From: Actinomycetota bacterium
GTDB lineage: Bacteria; Actinomycetota; UBA4738; HRBIN12
Reading direction: 5' to 3'
DNA length: 45,717 nucleotides
Assembly (NCBI GenBank): GCA_005884925.1
Contig: VAYU01000017.1
Location: 1-45,717, forward strand
Each line of letters starts with the position of its first letter. Position 1 is the stretch's first letter. The notes under the pieces were generated by a model. It had not been told where the DNA came from. It did no database searches and saw nothing but the letters and a program-made list of their open reading frames with translations. Both the position numbers and the translations under genes were made by a program. Below are positions 21,971 to 32,400 of the stretch, one piece after another.

Positions 21971-24900
21971 GTGCTGATCTGTCCGACATGCGGTGAGGAG
22001 AACCCGGATCGGTTCCGGCTGTGTGGGTACTGCGGTGCCTCACTGCAGCCCGAAGCTCCGCCGCAGGAGAACCGGCGCGTCGTCACGATCGTCTTCAGCG
22101 ACCTGAAGGGCTCGACATCGCTCGGGGAGCGGCTCGATAGCGAGGCGCTTCGAGCGGTCCTCGCGATCTATTTCGAGGCGATGAGCGCGGTGCTCGTTCG
22201 CCACGGTGGCACGATCGAGAAGTACATCGGTGACGCCATCATGGCCGTCTTCGGGCTGCCGCGGCTCCACGAGGACGACGCCCTTCGCGCGGTCCGGGCG
22301 GCCGTCGAGATGCGCGCGACCCTCGAGATCGTCAACGAACGCCTCCAGGCGGACTACGGCGTCCGTCTGGAGAATCGCACCGGCGTTTACACGGGCGAGG
22401 TCGTCGCCGGCGACATCACGACCGGCCAACGGCTGGTCACCGGCGACACCGTGAACGTGGCCGCTCGGCTGGAGCAGGCCGCGCCTGCATGCGAGGTGCT
22501 GATCGGCCAGCCGACCTACGAGCTCGTGCGCGACGCGGTCGAGGTCGAGGCGGTCGAGCCGCTCGAGCTCAAGGGCAAGGCCGAGCGGGTCCCCGCCTTC
22601 CAGCTCCTGCACGCCGGGGCCGGCGAGGGGCGTGTCCGGAGGGTCGACCTCCCGCTCGTCGGACGGGCGGAGCAGCTGATCGCGTTGTCCGACATCCTCG
22701 ACGAGGTCCGCGAAACCTCTCGCCCTCACTTGGTCACGGTCGTTGCGCCTGCGGGCACGGGCAAGTCACGACTCCTCCACGGGTTCCTCGACGGGCGCGG
22801 GAGAGAACTGACCTCGCTCGTCGGCCGATGCCTCCCTTACGGCGAAGGGATCACCTACTGGCCGATCGCAGAAGCGGTCCGCGGGTTGGCGCACGTGCTC
22901 GAAGACGATCCGGCCGAGGTCGTGGCCGAACGGGTGGAGGCCTTGTTCGCGGACATCCCCGACGCGGGCCGGCGTGTTGCATCGGTGATCGGGCTCACCG
23001 ACGACGTGTTCCCGGCCGAGGAGGTCGCGTGGGGGGTACGCCGGCTCGTGGAGTCGCTCGCGACGCGAGACCCCGTGATCATGCTCCTCGATGACATCCA
23101 CTGGGCGGAGCAGACACTGCTCGACCTCGCGAAGGAGCTGGTGGAGACGGTCGAGGCGCCGCTCCTGCTCCTGTGCGGCACGCGACGAGATCTCTTCGAC
23201 GACCACCCGGAGTGGCCCAAGGACGGCGAGCGCGCACGGGTGATGGAACTGTCGCCGTTGTCGCAAGACGAGAGCAACCTCGTCCTCGGGAGCTTGCTGG
23301 GGACCGGAGCGGTCGATCCAGCCGTCGCCGGGTGGCTGACGGCCGCAGCCGAGGGGAACCCGCTGTTCCTCGAGCAGCTGATCTCGATGCTCGTCGAAGA
23401 CGACGCCGTACGTCAGGAGGACGGAAGGTGGGTCGCGGTTAAGCCGCTCCAGGAGCTGGAGGTCCCGGCGACGATCACGTCGCTGCTGGCATCCCGTCTA
23501 GATCGACTCGGCCCGACCGATCGGACCGTGATCGAGCGGGGCTCGGTCATGGGGCAGTCGTTCTTCCGCGGCGGCGTCGAGGCGCTCTCTCCGGAGCCGG
23601 TCCGGCCGCTCGTCAGCGCAAGCCTCGATTCGCTCGAGACGAAGGAGCTCGTGCATTCGACCGGGGACCTGTTCGTGGGCTTGCCCATCTATCGGTTCCA
23701 GCACGTGCTCATCCGCGACGTCGCATACGAGGGGATGCTCAAGCGGACACGCGCCGACCTGCATGAGGCATTCGTCGACTGGGTCGAGCAGGTCGCTCCC
23801 GATCGCCTCCGCGAGTTCGAGGAGATCCGCGGCTACCACCTTGAGCAGGCGTACAAGATCCGCATCGAGATCGGGACGCCGAGCGACGCGTTGGGACCGT
23901 TGGGCGAGCGTGCGGCCGACCACCTCGGCTCGGCGGGCCGGCGAGCCATGGCACGGAGCGACGTCCCGGCGGCCGCCACCCTGCTGCGAAGGGCCGCGGC
24001 TCTGCTTCCTCCCGACCATCCAGAACGCCCCAAGTTGCTGTTGGTCGCCGCGGAGGCGCTGATCGAGCAGGGGGCCTTCACCGAAGCCGACGACACGATC
24101 CAGACGACGATCGACGAAGCAGCAGCGCTCGGGAACCGCAGCTTGGAGCTCACGGCGCGGATCCTGGGTCTCGAGCTGGCGTACACGACCGCCCCGGAGG
24201 AGGTCGAAGATACCCTCGTCGAGCGCGTGGAACGGATGATCCCCGAGCTCGAGTCGCTGGGGAACCACGAGGGGCTCGCTCGGGCATGGCGGTTGCTGAT
24301 GTTCGTGCACGAGATGGCGCTCCGCTGGGGCGACGCCGAGGCGGCCGCCGTGAAGACGCTGGAGCATGCTCGTTCGGCCGGACATCGCCTGTTGGAGATC
24401 CGGGCGATCCCGTCGCTCGGCTACTGTGCGCTGAACGGACCGACTCCGGTCCCGGAGGCGATCGGCCGCTGCCGGATCCTGCTCGACGAGGTTCGCGGGG
24501 ACCGGAAGGCAGAGGCGCTGCTCATGGCCGCGATCTCTCACCTCGAGGCGATGCAAGGCAACTTCCCCGAGGCGCGTGATCTCTATCGTGCGAGCCGTGC
24601 GACCCTCGAGGAGCTGGGCTGGAGCTTCCACGCGGCGCAGACGTCGTTCGACTCGGGTCCCGTCGAGCTGCTCGCGGGCGACCCCAGGGCTGCGGAGTCG
24701 GAGCTCGCTCGGGACTACCAGACGCTCGAGCGCATGGGCGAGAAGAACTACATCTCGACGACGGCCGCCCTCCTGGCCCGCGCGGTCTACGAACAAGGAC
24801 GGTACGGCGAGGCCCGCACGTTCGTGGACGTCAGCCGTGAGCTGGCGGCGGACGATGACGTGACCTCCCAGGTCCTCTTGCGAGGCGTTCACGCGATGAT

Positions 24901-25177
24901 CCTGGCCAGAGCGAACGAGCACGCCGAAGCCGAAACGATGGCGCGCAGCGCCGTTCAGATGAGCGAGTCGGCCGATGCCCCTGAGGCGCAGGGGAACGCC
25001 CTGCTCGACCTGGCCGAGGTCCTCTCGATGGCCGGTGATCGGGAGGGAGCCGCCAGAGCCCTCACCCAGGCGATCGGGAAGTTCGAGCAGAAGGGCATGT
25101 TGGTCCCCGCGGAGCGAACTCAGAGACGGCTCGCCTCGCTCGGATCCGTCGCCGAGGAGCCGAGCGTTCCCTCGTAA
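21971..25177 (+). CDS. Zinc-ribbon class III cyclase fused to AAA-type ATPase and TPR domains
   Basis: 1068 residues from GTG 21971, 6 nt after a 10 box TAGACT; probably leaderless. N-terminal zinc ribbon with C4, C7, C18, C21. Class III cyclase domain (about 34-215) with metal Asp in VFSDLKGST and GDAIMAVFG, adenine-selecting Lys in EKYIGD, and transition-state Asn/Arg in GDTVNVAARL; a complete set, so an active homodimeric adenylyl cyclase is likely. Then a P-loop ATPase (APAGTGKSRLL near 259, Walker B VIMLLDDIHW near 370), then about 400 residues of TPR-like helices. This architecture is common in actinobacteria; the stimulus is unknown. Confidence 0.88.
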   Translation: MLICPTCGEENPDRFRLCGYCGASLQPEAPPQENRRVVTIVFSDLKGSTSLGERLDSEALRAVLAIYFEAMSAVLVRHGGTIEKYIGDAIMAVFGLPRLHEDDALRAVRAAVEMRATLEIVNERLQADYGVRLENRTGVYTGEVVAGDITTGQRLVTGDTVNVAARLEQAAPACEVLIGQPTYELVRDAVEVEAVEPLELKGKAERVPAFQLLHAGAGEGRVRRVDLPLVGRAEQLIALSDILDEVRETSRPHLVTVVAPAGTGKSRLLHGFLDGRGRELTSLVGRCLPYGEGITYWPIAEAVRGLAHVLEDDPAEVVAERVEALFADIPDAGRRVASVIGLTDDVFPAEEVAWGVRRLVESLATRDPVIMLLDDIHWAEQTLLDLAKELVETVEAPLLLLCGTRRDLFDDHPEWPKDGERARVMELSPLSQDESNLVLGSLLGTGAVDPAVAGWLTAAAEGNPLFLEQLISMLVEDDAVRQEDGRWVAVKPLQELEVPATITSLLASRLDRLGPTDRTVIERGSVMGQSFFRGGVEALSPEPVRPLVSASLDSLETKELVHSTGDLFVGLPIYRFQHVLIRDVAYEGMLKRTRADLHEAFVDWVEQVAPDRLREFEEIRGYHLEQAYKIRIEIGTPSDALGPLGERAADHLGSAGRRAMARSDVPAAATLLRRAAALLPPDHPERPKLLLVAAEALIEQGAFTEADDTIQTTIDEAAALGNRSLELTARILGLELAYTTAPEEVEDTLVERVERMIPELESLGNHEGLARAWRLLMFVHEMALRWGDAEAAAVKTLEHARSAGHRLLEIRAIPSLGYCALNGPTPVPEAIGRCRILLDEVRGDRKAEALLMAAISHLEAMQGNFPEARDLYRASRATLEELGWSFHAAQTSFDSGPVELLAGDPRAAESELARDYQTLERMGEKNYISTTAALLARAVYEQGRYGEARTFVDVSRELAADDDVTSQVLLRGVHAMILARANEHAEAETMARSAVQMSESADAPEAQGNALLDLAEVLSMAGDREGAARALTQAIGKFEQKGMLVPAERTQRRLASLGSVAEEPSVPS

Positions 25178-25335
25178 GGGATCGCGGGACGAAGACCGTT
25201 GCCAAGCCGACGAACGCGTGTGAAGAAAGGCCCGGCATCCATGCGGCGTTCGACGTAGGTCTAACGTTTGACAGGACTGGCGCGTGAGAGGGAAGCTCGA
25301 TCGGCGAGTTCATCGAACAGGGATGGGAACAGGCC

Positions 25336-27369
25336 ATGTTTGCTGTCCGTCGGCCCCGACCTCTGCGCGCGAAGCTCCTCACCCTCGCGGTCGCCACAAT
25401 GCTCACGTATGGGTTGACCACGACGGCGGCTCACGCCGCCAACACCTATACGGTGAACGATCTCGGTGACCAGCCCGACATCACTCACGGGAACGGGATC
25501 TGCGAGACGGGCGCCGGGAACGGCATCTGCACGCTAAGGGCTGCGATCGAGGAGTCCGATGCCGACGGCATCGACAGCACCATCAAGTTCGCCGTGCCAT
25601 CTCTCTTCACGATCGCCCCGAACTCAGCACTTCCCGCCATCACGGCCCCAGTGGCGATCGAAGGTTCGAGCCAGCCTGGGTACGTAAGCACGCCGATCGT
25701 GGTTCTCGACGGAAGGAACATCACAACAGGCAATGTCGTCGCGCTAGCCCTGAACGTCTCTTCCGGTGCTTCGTCGGTCATCGAAGGGCTCAGCATCATC
25801 AACTCGAATACCCCTGTCCCCCCTCCGGCGAATCAGGGATTCGCTACCGGGATTGAGAACGACGGTTCTGTCGGAGCCACGATCGAGTCGAACTATATCG
25901 GCACGAACGGGACAGCCGACCTGGGGAACAACGAGTTCGGCATCGTGGTGTCCCACTCAGACAACACGATTCAGAACAACGTCATCTCTGGCAATGGTGA
26001 GTTCCAGGGGTGCTGTGGGTCTGGGTACGGGATCTACATCGCCGCGGGGAGTAACAACCTCGTCCGAGCGAACCTCATCGGGACGAACGCGGCCGGGAAC
26101 GCGGCTATAGGGAACCGCATCTTCGGCATCGGCATCCAGGGGTCCGTCACCGGGACGATGATCGGCGGCAGCACATCTTCCGATAGGAACGTCATCTCCG
26201 GTAACGGCCATACCGGGATCAGCATCAACGGCTCGCCGACGAACACGACCATCGAGAACAACTACATCGGCACCAACGCGAGCGGAACCGCGGCGATGGG
26301 CAACGCGATCAACGGGATCCTGATCAACGGCGTTACCGGGACCACGACGATCGGCGCCCCCGGCGCGGGGAACATCATCTCGGGGAACTCCGAGGGCGTC
26401 GAGTTCGCCAACTTCATCAACCAGAGCGCCAGCGCCACCATCCAGGGGAACTCGATCGGGACCAACGCCACCGGGACGACCGCGATCGGTAACGCCAACT
26501 CCGGGATCGACGACCAAGGGGCAGGCCTCGTCACTATCGGGGGCACCGCGAACGGCGCGGGTAACACGATCAGCGGCAACGGGGCGCAGGGCATCTTCCT
26601 GAGGGGCGGAGCGACCAACGTGTCGATCGACAGCAACCAGATCGGCAGTGGCCCCCCTCTGATCAATGCCGGGCCAGGTATCGAGATCGCGGGAAACGGA
26701 ACGAGTAACAACACGATCCACCAGAACGTTATCGAGAACAACGCCGGTCCCGGGGTAAAGATCGACGACGCCACGACTGACAACGTCGGGAACAGGATCT
26801 CCCACAACGTCTTGCTGGGTAATAGCGGTAGCGCGCCTGACATCGATCTAGGAGGGCATCGGGCCACGGAGAACGACGCGCTCGACATCGACACGGGCCC
26901 GAACAACCTTCAGAACTACCCGGCGATCGACTCCACGGCGGCCGCTTCTGGGATGACGACGGTCGACGGTCACCTCGACAGCAAAGCTAACCATGGGTAC
27001 CTGATCGAGGTCTTCGCCTCCAGTGGCGCGGGGCCTTGCAACGGCGATGTCGAGAACTTCCTAGGACTCGACACCATCTCCACTGACGGCAGCGGGCACG
27101 CCACGTTCCAGGTGGCGTCAAGGTCACGGCGACCGCAACCGACCAAAGCACGAACGACACTTCGGAGTTCTCCGATTGCACGGCCGTTGCGAGCGGAGTC
27201 GCGCAGGCCGACCTTCAGATCGGAAACGCGAGTCGGAACACTGCCATCGCGGGGGATCCGAACCATGGGGTGGATTACAAGTTCACCGTCTCGAACAACG
27301 GCCCTGACCCCAACGATGGCTACAACGTCGCTGTCACTCTCCCCGGCACCACCGATCTGCCCAACCTGA
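25336..27369 (+). CDS. Secreted right-handed beta-helix protein, N-terminal part of a frameshifted gene
   Basis: ATG 25336. Signal peptide LLTLAVATMLTYGLTTTAAHA. Then the CSLREAI-like start (GICTLRAAIEESDADG) of parallel beta-helix surface proteins and a run of coils with repeated NxIGTNxxGxxAxGN motifs (for example NLIGTNAAGNAAIGN, NYIGTNASGTAAMGN, NSIGTNATGTTAIGN). Correct frame ends near 27113 (TFQV); the next residues to 27369 are Arg/Ser/Thr-rich out-of-frame sequence. The continuing frame resumes as GVKVTATATDQSTNDTSEF. Restored with the next entry, the protein is about 1377 residues. The coding region is lower in GC than neighbours, Asn/Thr-rich. Likely surface adhesin or polysaccharide-interacting protein; specific role unknown. 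Confidence 0.75.
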   Translation: MFAVRRPRPLRAKLLTLAVATMLTYGLTTTAAHAANTYTVNDLGDQPDITHGNGICETGAGNGICTLRAAIEESDADGIDSTIKFAVPSLFTIAPNSALPAITAPVAIEGSSQPGYVSTPIVVLDGRNITTGNVVALALNVSSGASSVIEGLSIINSNTPVPPPANQGFATGIENDGSVGATIESNYIGTNGTADLGNNEFGIVVSHSDNTIQNNVISGNGEFQGCCGSGYGIYIAAGSNNLVRANLIGTNAAGNAAIGNRIFGIGIQGSVTGTMIGGSTSSDRNVISGNGHTGISINGSPTNTTIENNYIGTNASGTAAMGNAINGILINGVTGTTTIGAPGAGNIISGNSEGVEFANFINQSASATIQGNSIGTNATGTTAIGNANSGIDDQGAGLVTIGGTANGAGNTISGNGAQGIFLRGGATNVSIDSNQIGSGPPLINAGPGIEIAGNGTSNNTIHQNVIENNAGPGVKIDDATTDNVGNRISHNVLLGNSGSAPDIDLGGHRATENDALDIDTGPNNLQNYPAIDSTAAASGMTTVDGHLDSKANHGYLIEVFASSGAGPCNGDVENFLGLDTISTDGSGHATFQVASRSRRPQPTKARTTLRSSPIARPLRAESRRPTFRSETRVGTLPSRGIRTMGWITSSPSRTTALTPTMATTSLSLSPAPPICPT

Positions 27370-29468
27370 CCGTGACCGAGGTCACGAACAACGTCTCGTG
27401 CGGGTCCATCACAGGCAACGCCTCGCAGCAGATGCTGGAGTGCACGGGCTCAAGTTTAGGTGTCACAGATCCTCAAACCGGGCAACCCGACGCGATATTC
27501 GAGATCACCGGAACGGTGCCAGCGTCCGAGCCCGACAATACTCAGCTGACCGCCTCGGCAACGATCACTGCCACGGGTTCGGTGGCTGACCCCAACCCGA
27601 ACAACACGACCACGGGGACAACAACGGTCCTTGCACGAGCCGACCTCTCGATCGCGAAGGACAGGAGTACGGCTCGGATGACGGCTCTGACGTGTCCGGA
27701 CCAGCCAGTCCCGTGCGTGTATGCGAACATGGATGCCACGCAGAACGCCATCGTGTATTCGGTGAAGCTGACGAATAGCGGCCCATCGGACGCTCAGAAC
27801 GTAGTGGTCACGGACACGTTGGACGCGAACCAGGTGGAGAACGCTACGTACTGCAAGGTCCTTCCTGATACGACCTGTCCATCGCTCGGCGATTACTCAG
27901 GGACGATCAACGAAGGGACCTTTCCTCCCGGAACCGTCGAGTACTGGATCACGGCCCACGCGAAACCGGAGCTACGGAACGGGCCATTCCCGAACGTGAA
28001 CCGGGCTTCGGTCTCCTCGAGCACCTTGCGGACGGACGACACGGCGAACAATCCGTCGGCCCACCCATTCCTTCAGACTGCCGACGTCTCCACCACGATC
28101 GATACCGTGCCAGGTTCTCCCGCCATCCAGTTCACGACGACCGGACAGACGAGCGCAGGTGTGGAGTGGACCGCACCGACGGGCGACGGTGGACAGCCAA
28201 TCCAGACCTACCACGTCGTCGCCTCGCCGTGTCCGAGCGGGGGCCCGTCGTGCACCGTTGTGACGAACAACAACGTGCCGAACGCTTCCATCGGTGGGGC
28301 GCCGGCGTTCAGCTACATCATCAGTGGCCTCACGGCTGGCACGACGTATCAGTTCAACGTGTTCGCGACCAACGACGTCGGCGACAGCGACCCAGCGACG
28401 GTGTTCCTGACACCGAGCGTCTCCGCCGCGAACAACATCATCCCGGCGACCGGCTCTGCGACGGTCGACACGGGCCTCGCGGGTGGAGCGCAACCCTGTG
28501 CCACGGGCGTCGACCCCTCGTCGCCGAACTGCAAGGACATCGTGGGGCAGTACTCGCTCAGCGCGCCAAGCGACGCAGGCTCCCTCTTCGGTCTCAGCAC
28601 GGTTCCGAACGCCCAGTCGATCCAGTCGGCGATTAGCTTCGTCGCCGCGCGCAACTTCGCCTTGACGTCGACTTCGACCCCGACCGGTCCCTGCTACGAG
28701 GTCGACTTCACGACCGCGTCCATCGTTAGCCCGGACGATTGCAACGTCGTCGCGAACAAAGCGGTCCTGTCGACCTATCCGACGACCAAGGCGACCCTGA
28801 CGACGCCGCACCTGGAGATCACCCAGCAGGACGCGACCGTGTCGACCCTTACGCTCGGTGCTCCGTGCCTCCAGCTACGGACAGACCTACGAGCGAACAC
28901 CATCACCGACCCCCATCGCAACGGCGCGGTGATCGTCGACCCGGACGGTCACTGGAGCTGTCTCAACCCGAAGCTGTCGAACGGGCAGCCGATGCCCGAA
29001 TGCCCGGAGACCGTCCCGTCCACCGGTTGGACGAAGACCAATCCGTGCGCTTACCTCTACTACTCCGTGGTGGACATCCCGTCCGTGGGGAACATCCCGG
29101 GCTACGATCTGCATCCGAACGACTTCGCCCCGCCGTCGGTGAGGGCGACGAAGTGCACGACCGGCGACTTCTGCGGCCAACCGATCATCATCGGAGGATC
29201 GGTTCACCAGGGAATCAAGTTTGTCGAAAAGTGCACCGATGCTGTGAACCTGACTGGTTGCACTACAAGACAGATCACCTTCACATTCAGTAGCACGACC
29301 TACTTCAGCCAGGTCCGTCCGTGGTGTGTCGGGAAGTTCCCGAACTTCCAGTACCTGCCATGCGTGTTCAAGGCGCAGTGGCTGAACAAGTCGACCGGCA
29401 ACGGCAACAACGACATCCAGTGGCAGGAGTACATGACCGGCGACCCGGGGAAACGGACGACCGGGTAA
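27270..29468 (+). CDS. C-terminal part of the frameshifted beta-helix protein (DUF11 and fibronectin III domains)
   Basis: In-frame sense runs from about 27115 (GVKVTATATD) to the stop at 29468; the first ATG-like codon is at 27270. It carries two DUF11-type repeats (KFTVSNNGPDPNDGYNVAVT and VYSVKLTNSGPSDAQNVVVT), one fibronectin III domain (SAGVEWTAPTGDGGQPIQTY, then SGLTAGTTYQFNVFATN), and a Cys-containing C-terminus. There is no signal, ribosome site or promoter at its start, so it is almost certainly a continuation of the preceding frame rather than a gene. It ends 4 bp from the convergent cyclase gene, without a terminator hairpin. Confidence 0.7.
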   Translation: MDYKFTVSNNGPDPNDGYNVAVTLPGTTDLPNLTVTEVTNNVSCGSITGNASQQMLECTGSSLGVTDPQTGQPDAIFEITGTVPASEPDNTQLTASATITATGSVADPNPNNTTTGTTTVLARADLSIAKDRSTARMTALTCPDQPVPCVYANMDATQNAIVYSVKLTNSGPSDAQNVVVTDTLDANQVENATYCKVLPDTTCPSLGDYSGTINEGTFPPGTVEYWITAHAKPELRNGPFPNVNRASVSSSTLRTDDTANNPSAHPFLQTADVSTTIDTVPGSPAIQFTTTGQTSAGVEWTAPTGDGGQPIQTYHVVASPCPSGGPSCTVVTNNNVPNASIGGAPAFSYIISGLTAGTTYQFNVFATNDVGDSDPATVFLTPSVSAANNIIPATGSATVDTGLAGGAQPCATGVDPSSPNCKDIVGQYSLSAPSDAGSLFGLSTVPNAQSIQSAISFVAARNFALTSTSTPTGPCYEVDFTTASIVSPDDCNVVANKAVLSTYPTTKATLTTPHLEITQQDATVSTLTLGAPCLQLRTDLRANTITDPHRNGAVIVDPDGHWSCLNPKLSNGQPMPECPETVPSTGWTKTNPCAYLYYSVVDIPSVGNIPGYDLHPNDFAPPSVRATKCTTGDFCGQPIIIGGSVHQGIKFVEKCTDAVNLTGCTTRQITFTFSSTTYFSQVRPWCVGKFPNFQYLPCVFKAQWLNKSTGNGNNDIQWQEYMTGDPGKRTTG

Positions 29469-29472
29469 CCGT

Positions 29473-32400
29473 CTACGGTCTCGAGGTCTCGGCCGTCTCC
29501 GGGAGGGAAACGAACGGCACCGCGCGGGAAGACTCGACCCCGAGCTCCCGGAACATCGCCTCAGCCTCTCTCCGCCAGGCGTCCCACGAGTCGTCACGAG
29601 GGAAAAGCTCCGAGAGCGCCCGGAGCGTCATCGCGATCTCGTAACCGGCGTCACGCGCACCGCCGGCCTCAAGGCTCGCCTGCAGCGCGGTCCGCGCTTC
29701 GGCCATCTGCCCTTGTCCGGCGAGGGCGTACCCGATGATGCGGCGCAGCGCCGGCACCTGCGGGCTCACGCCCTCGAGCCCCTCCGACTTCACGAGCGTC
29801 TGGCGCGCGGCGACGAGCGCTTCGCTCCATCGGCCCTCGAAGAGGAAGAGCTCTGCGATCCGGGTCTCGCTCTCGAATGACTGAGCGAGGTCGCCGACCT
29901 CGCGGAGGAGCTCGACGGACCGCTGGAGCAGCGGCAACGCCTCGTCGAACCGACCTTCGCGCGAAGCGACACGACCGAGGTTGCCGATCGCCAGTCCCGT
30001 CATCATGCCCGAGCCGGCCGCGCGGAACGCCCGCAGAGCCTCGCGGAAGAGCCCCTCCGCCTCGATGGGCCGTCCCTGGTCCGAGATGATCTCGGCGATG
30101 TTGTTGAGGGCCAAGGCCGCACCCTCGCCGTCGCCTACCCGCAGCCTGAGGTCCCGGGAGCGTTCGTAGAGGTCGATCGCTTCCCTCCACCGGCCCTGGT
30201 AATAGGCGTTGATCCCCATGATGTTGAGGATCTCCGCCTGGACGTAGAGGTCTCCACGCTCCTCCTGGATCGCGAGGGCGAGCGGCGCATAGATCGCGAG
30301 ATCCGGCCGGCCCTGTTGGAGATACACGAAGTCGAGGACCTGGTACGCGTGGGCCAAGGAGGGCGAAAGCTCCGGCGTCGTCGACTGAGCGACCACCTCC
30401 ATGCTCAGCCGCTCCGCCTCGGAGAGTCGACCCTGGTCGCTGCGGATCGCGGCGGCGAGCGCCTTCATCTGGATCTGCAACCGTTCGCCCTCCGGGAAAC
30501 CGGCCTGATCCAGCATCCGTAGACCCCGCCGGATCACGCGGATCGCGTGTGCGTAGCGCCCGCCTCCGTACGGGATCTTCGCTTCCTTCAGGAGGATCCC
30601 CGCCTGGCGGATCGGGTCGTCGGGGACCGCCAACCTCGCCGCGGCGAAGGAAGCTGCCGCATCGCGGAACGCGCCGATCCGCCACTGCACGTCGCCGAGG
30701 GCCTCGAGTACCGAAGCACGATCGCTCGGCCCCACACCGATCTGCTTGCCCGACAGAAGGGCTCGCCGATAGAACGACGCAGCGCTCGCGTTCGCGTATC
30801 GCTCACTCGCACGATCGCCGGCGACCCGCGAGTAGCGCCACGCGTCATCGAACCGTTGCGCGCTGTAGAAATGGAGCGAGAGCAGCTCGGCTTGCTCCTC
30901 GGGGGCGCGCGCCGACGAGGCGATCGCCTCGCCGGCGCGCGCATGCAGCTCCCGGCGACGTCGATAGGGAAGCCCCTCGTAGGCGGAGTCCCGCATCAGC
31001 GCGTGGCGGAACCGGCGCGCCCCCGGGTCGTCCTCGATCACGAACTCCTCGAGCCGTCCCCACGCACTCGGGTCGATCGACCACCCCTCCGCCGCGAGCA
31101 CCTGGATGAGCACGTCATCGGCGAACCGCATCCCGAGCACCGAGGCAGCGCGCAGGAGCCGGCGATCGCTTCGGTTGAGGCCGTCGATCTGGACCGCGAC
31201 CATCCGTTCGATCGAATCGGGGAGTTGATCGGATCCGCCTTCCGCGTGGATGATGGACGCGAGCTCCTTCAGGAACAACGGATTGCCGTCGGCCCGTTCG
31301 ACGAGCGCCGTGAGCTCGTCATCGCGCAGGGGAGCGTCTTCCGTCGCCAGCTCGAGGAACTTCGTGGACTCGCGCGTGTCTAGTGGATGCGGCCGCACGC
31401 TGACGGCCGTCCCCTCCTCGGGGACGAATCCCGTGGGCTCCGCGCGACGGGACACGCAGATAAGCCACGGCCGGCCTTCGAGGTCAGACGCCACGCGACG
31501 CAGGAGATCGACAGATAGCTCGTCCATCCAGTGGACGTCTTCGAACTCCAGCAACGTCGGACGGCGGAGCGAAGCGTCGAGGAACCGTTCGACGGCCTCC
31601 TCCACGCGCGTCTTCCGGAAGCGATCGTCGAGCTGCTCCACCTCCGGTGTCGACGGCACCTCGATGTCAAGGACCGAGCCCAGCAGCGGCAACCACGGCT
31701 GCAGATCGGGCGCGATATCGCACACGACTTCGGCCAGTCGCGCGATGACCACGTCACCGGCCTCGTCGTCGCCGACGCCGAGGATCGCACGCAGTACGGT
31801 CTGCCACGGAGAGAACGGGACCGAGGACCGGTAGAGATCGCACATCGCGGTCAGCACGTCGTCGTCCGTCGCGATCGCGCGCAGCTCGTCGAGCAGGCGG
31901 GTCTTGCCGATCCCGGCCGGACCCACGACCTCGACCAGCCGCCCGTGGCCGCGTCTCGCCTCGTCCAGCGTTCCGCCCAATCTCGACACCTCGTCGTCGC
32001 GGCCGACCAAGGGGAAGTGGATCGCGGCCTCGAGCGCCGATCGAGCGAGCACGCCGCCCACGTCGAACGCGCGCACAGGATCCCGCTTCCCCTTGACCAT
32101 GAACGGCTGGAGCGCCGCCACCCGGAACGCGACGGAGCTGGCGTTGACGACGTCGGCCGTCGCGAGCACCTGCCCGGGCTGCGCCTTCCCCATCACGCGC
32201 GCCGCCAGGTTCACGGCGTCGCCCTTGATCGAGAAGGTTCGCCGGAACGGCGGACCGAACACCCCGGCGAACACGCGTCCCACGTTCACACCGATCCGCA
32301 GAGGGAGCCGCCCGGCACCGTCCTGGATCTTCCGCGTCGCGCCGAGCATCGCCGCAGCCTCGTCGCCCAAGGACGTGGGCGTGCCGGCGACGAGGAGCAC

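Noticed and set aside
23498-24922. 474-residue minus-strand frame
   Set aside because: Antisense to the zinc-ribbon cyclase.
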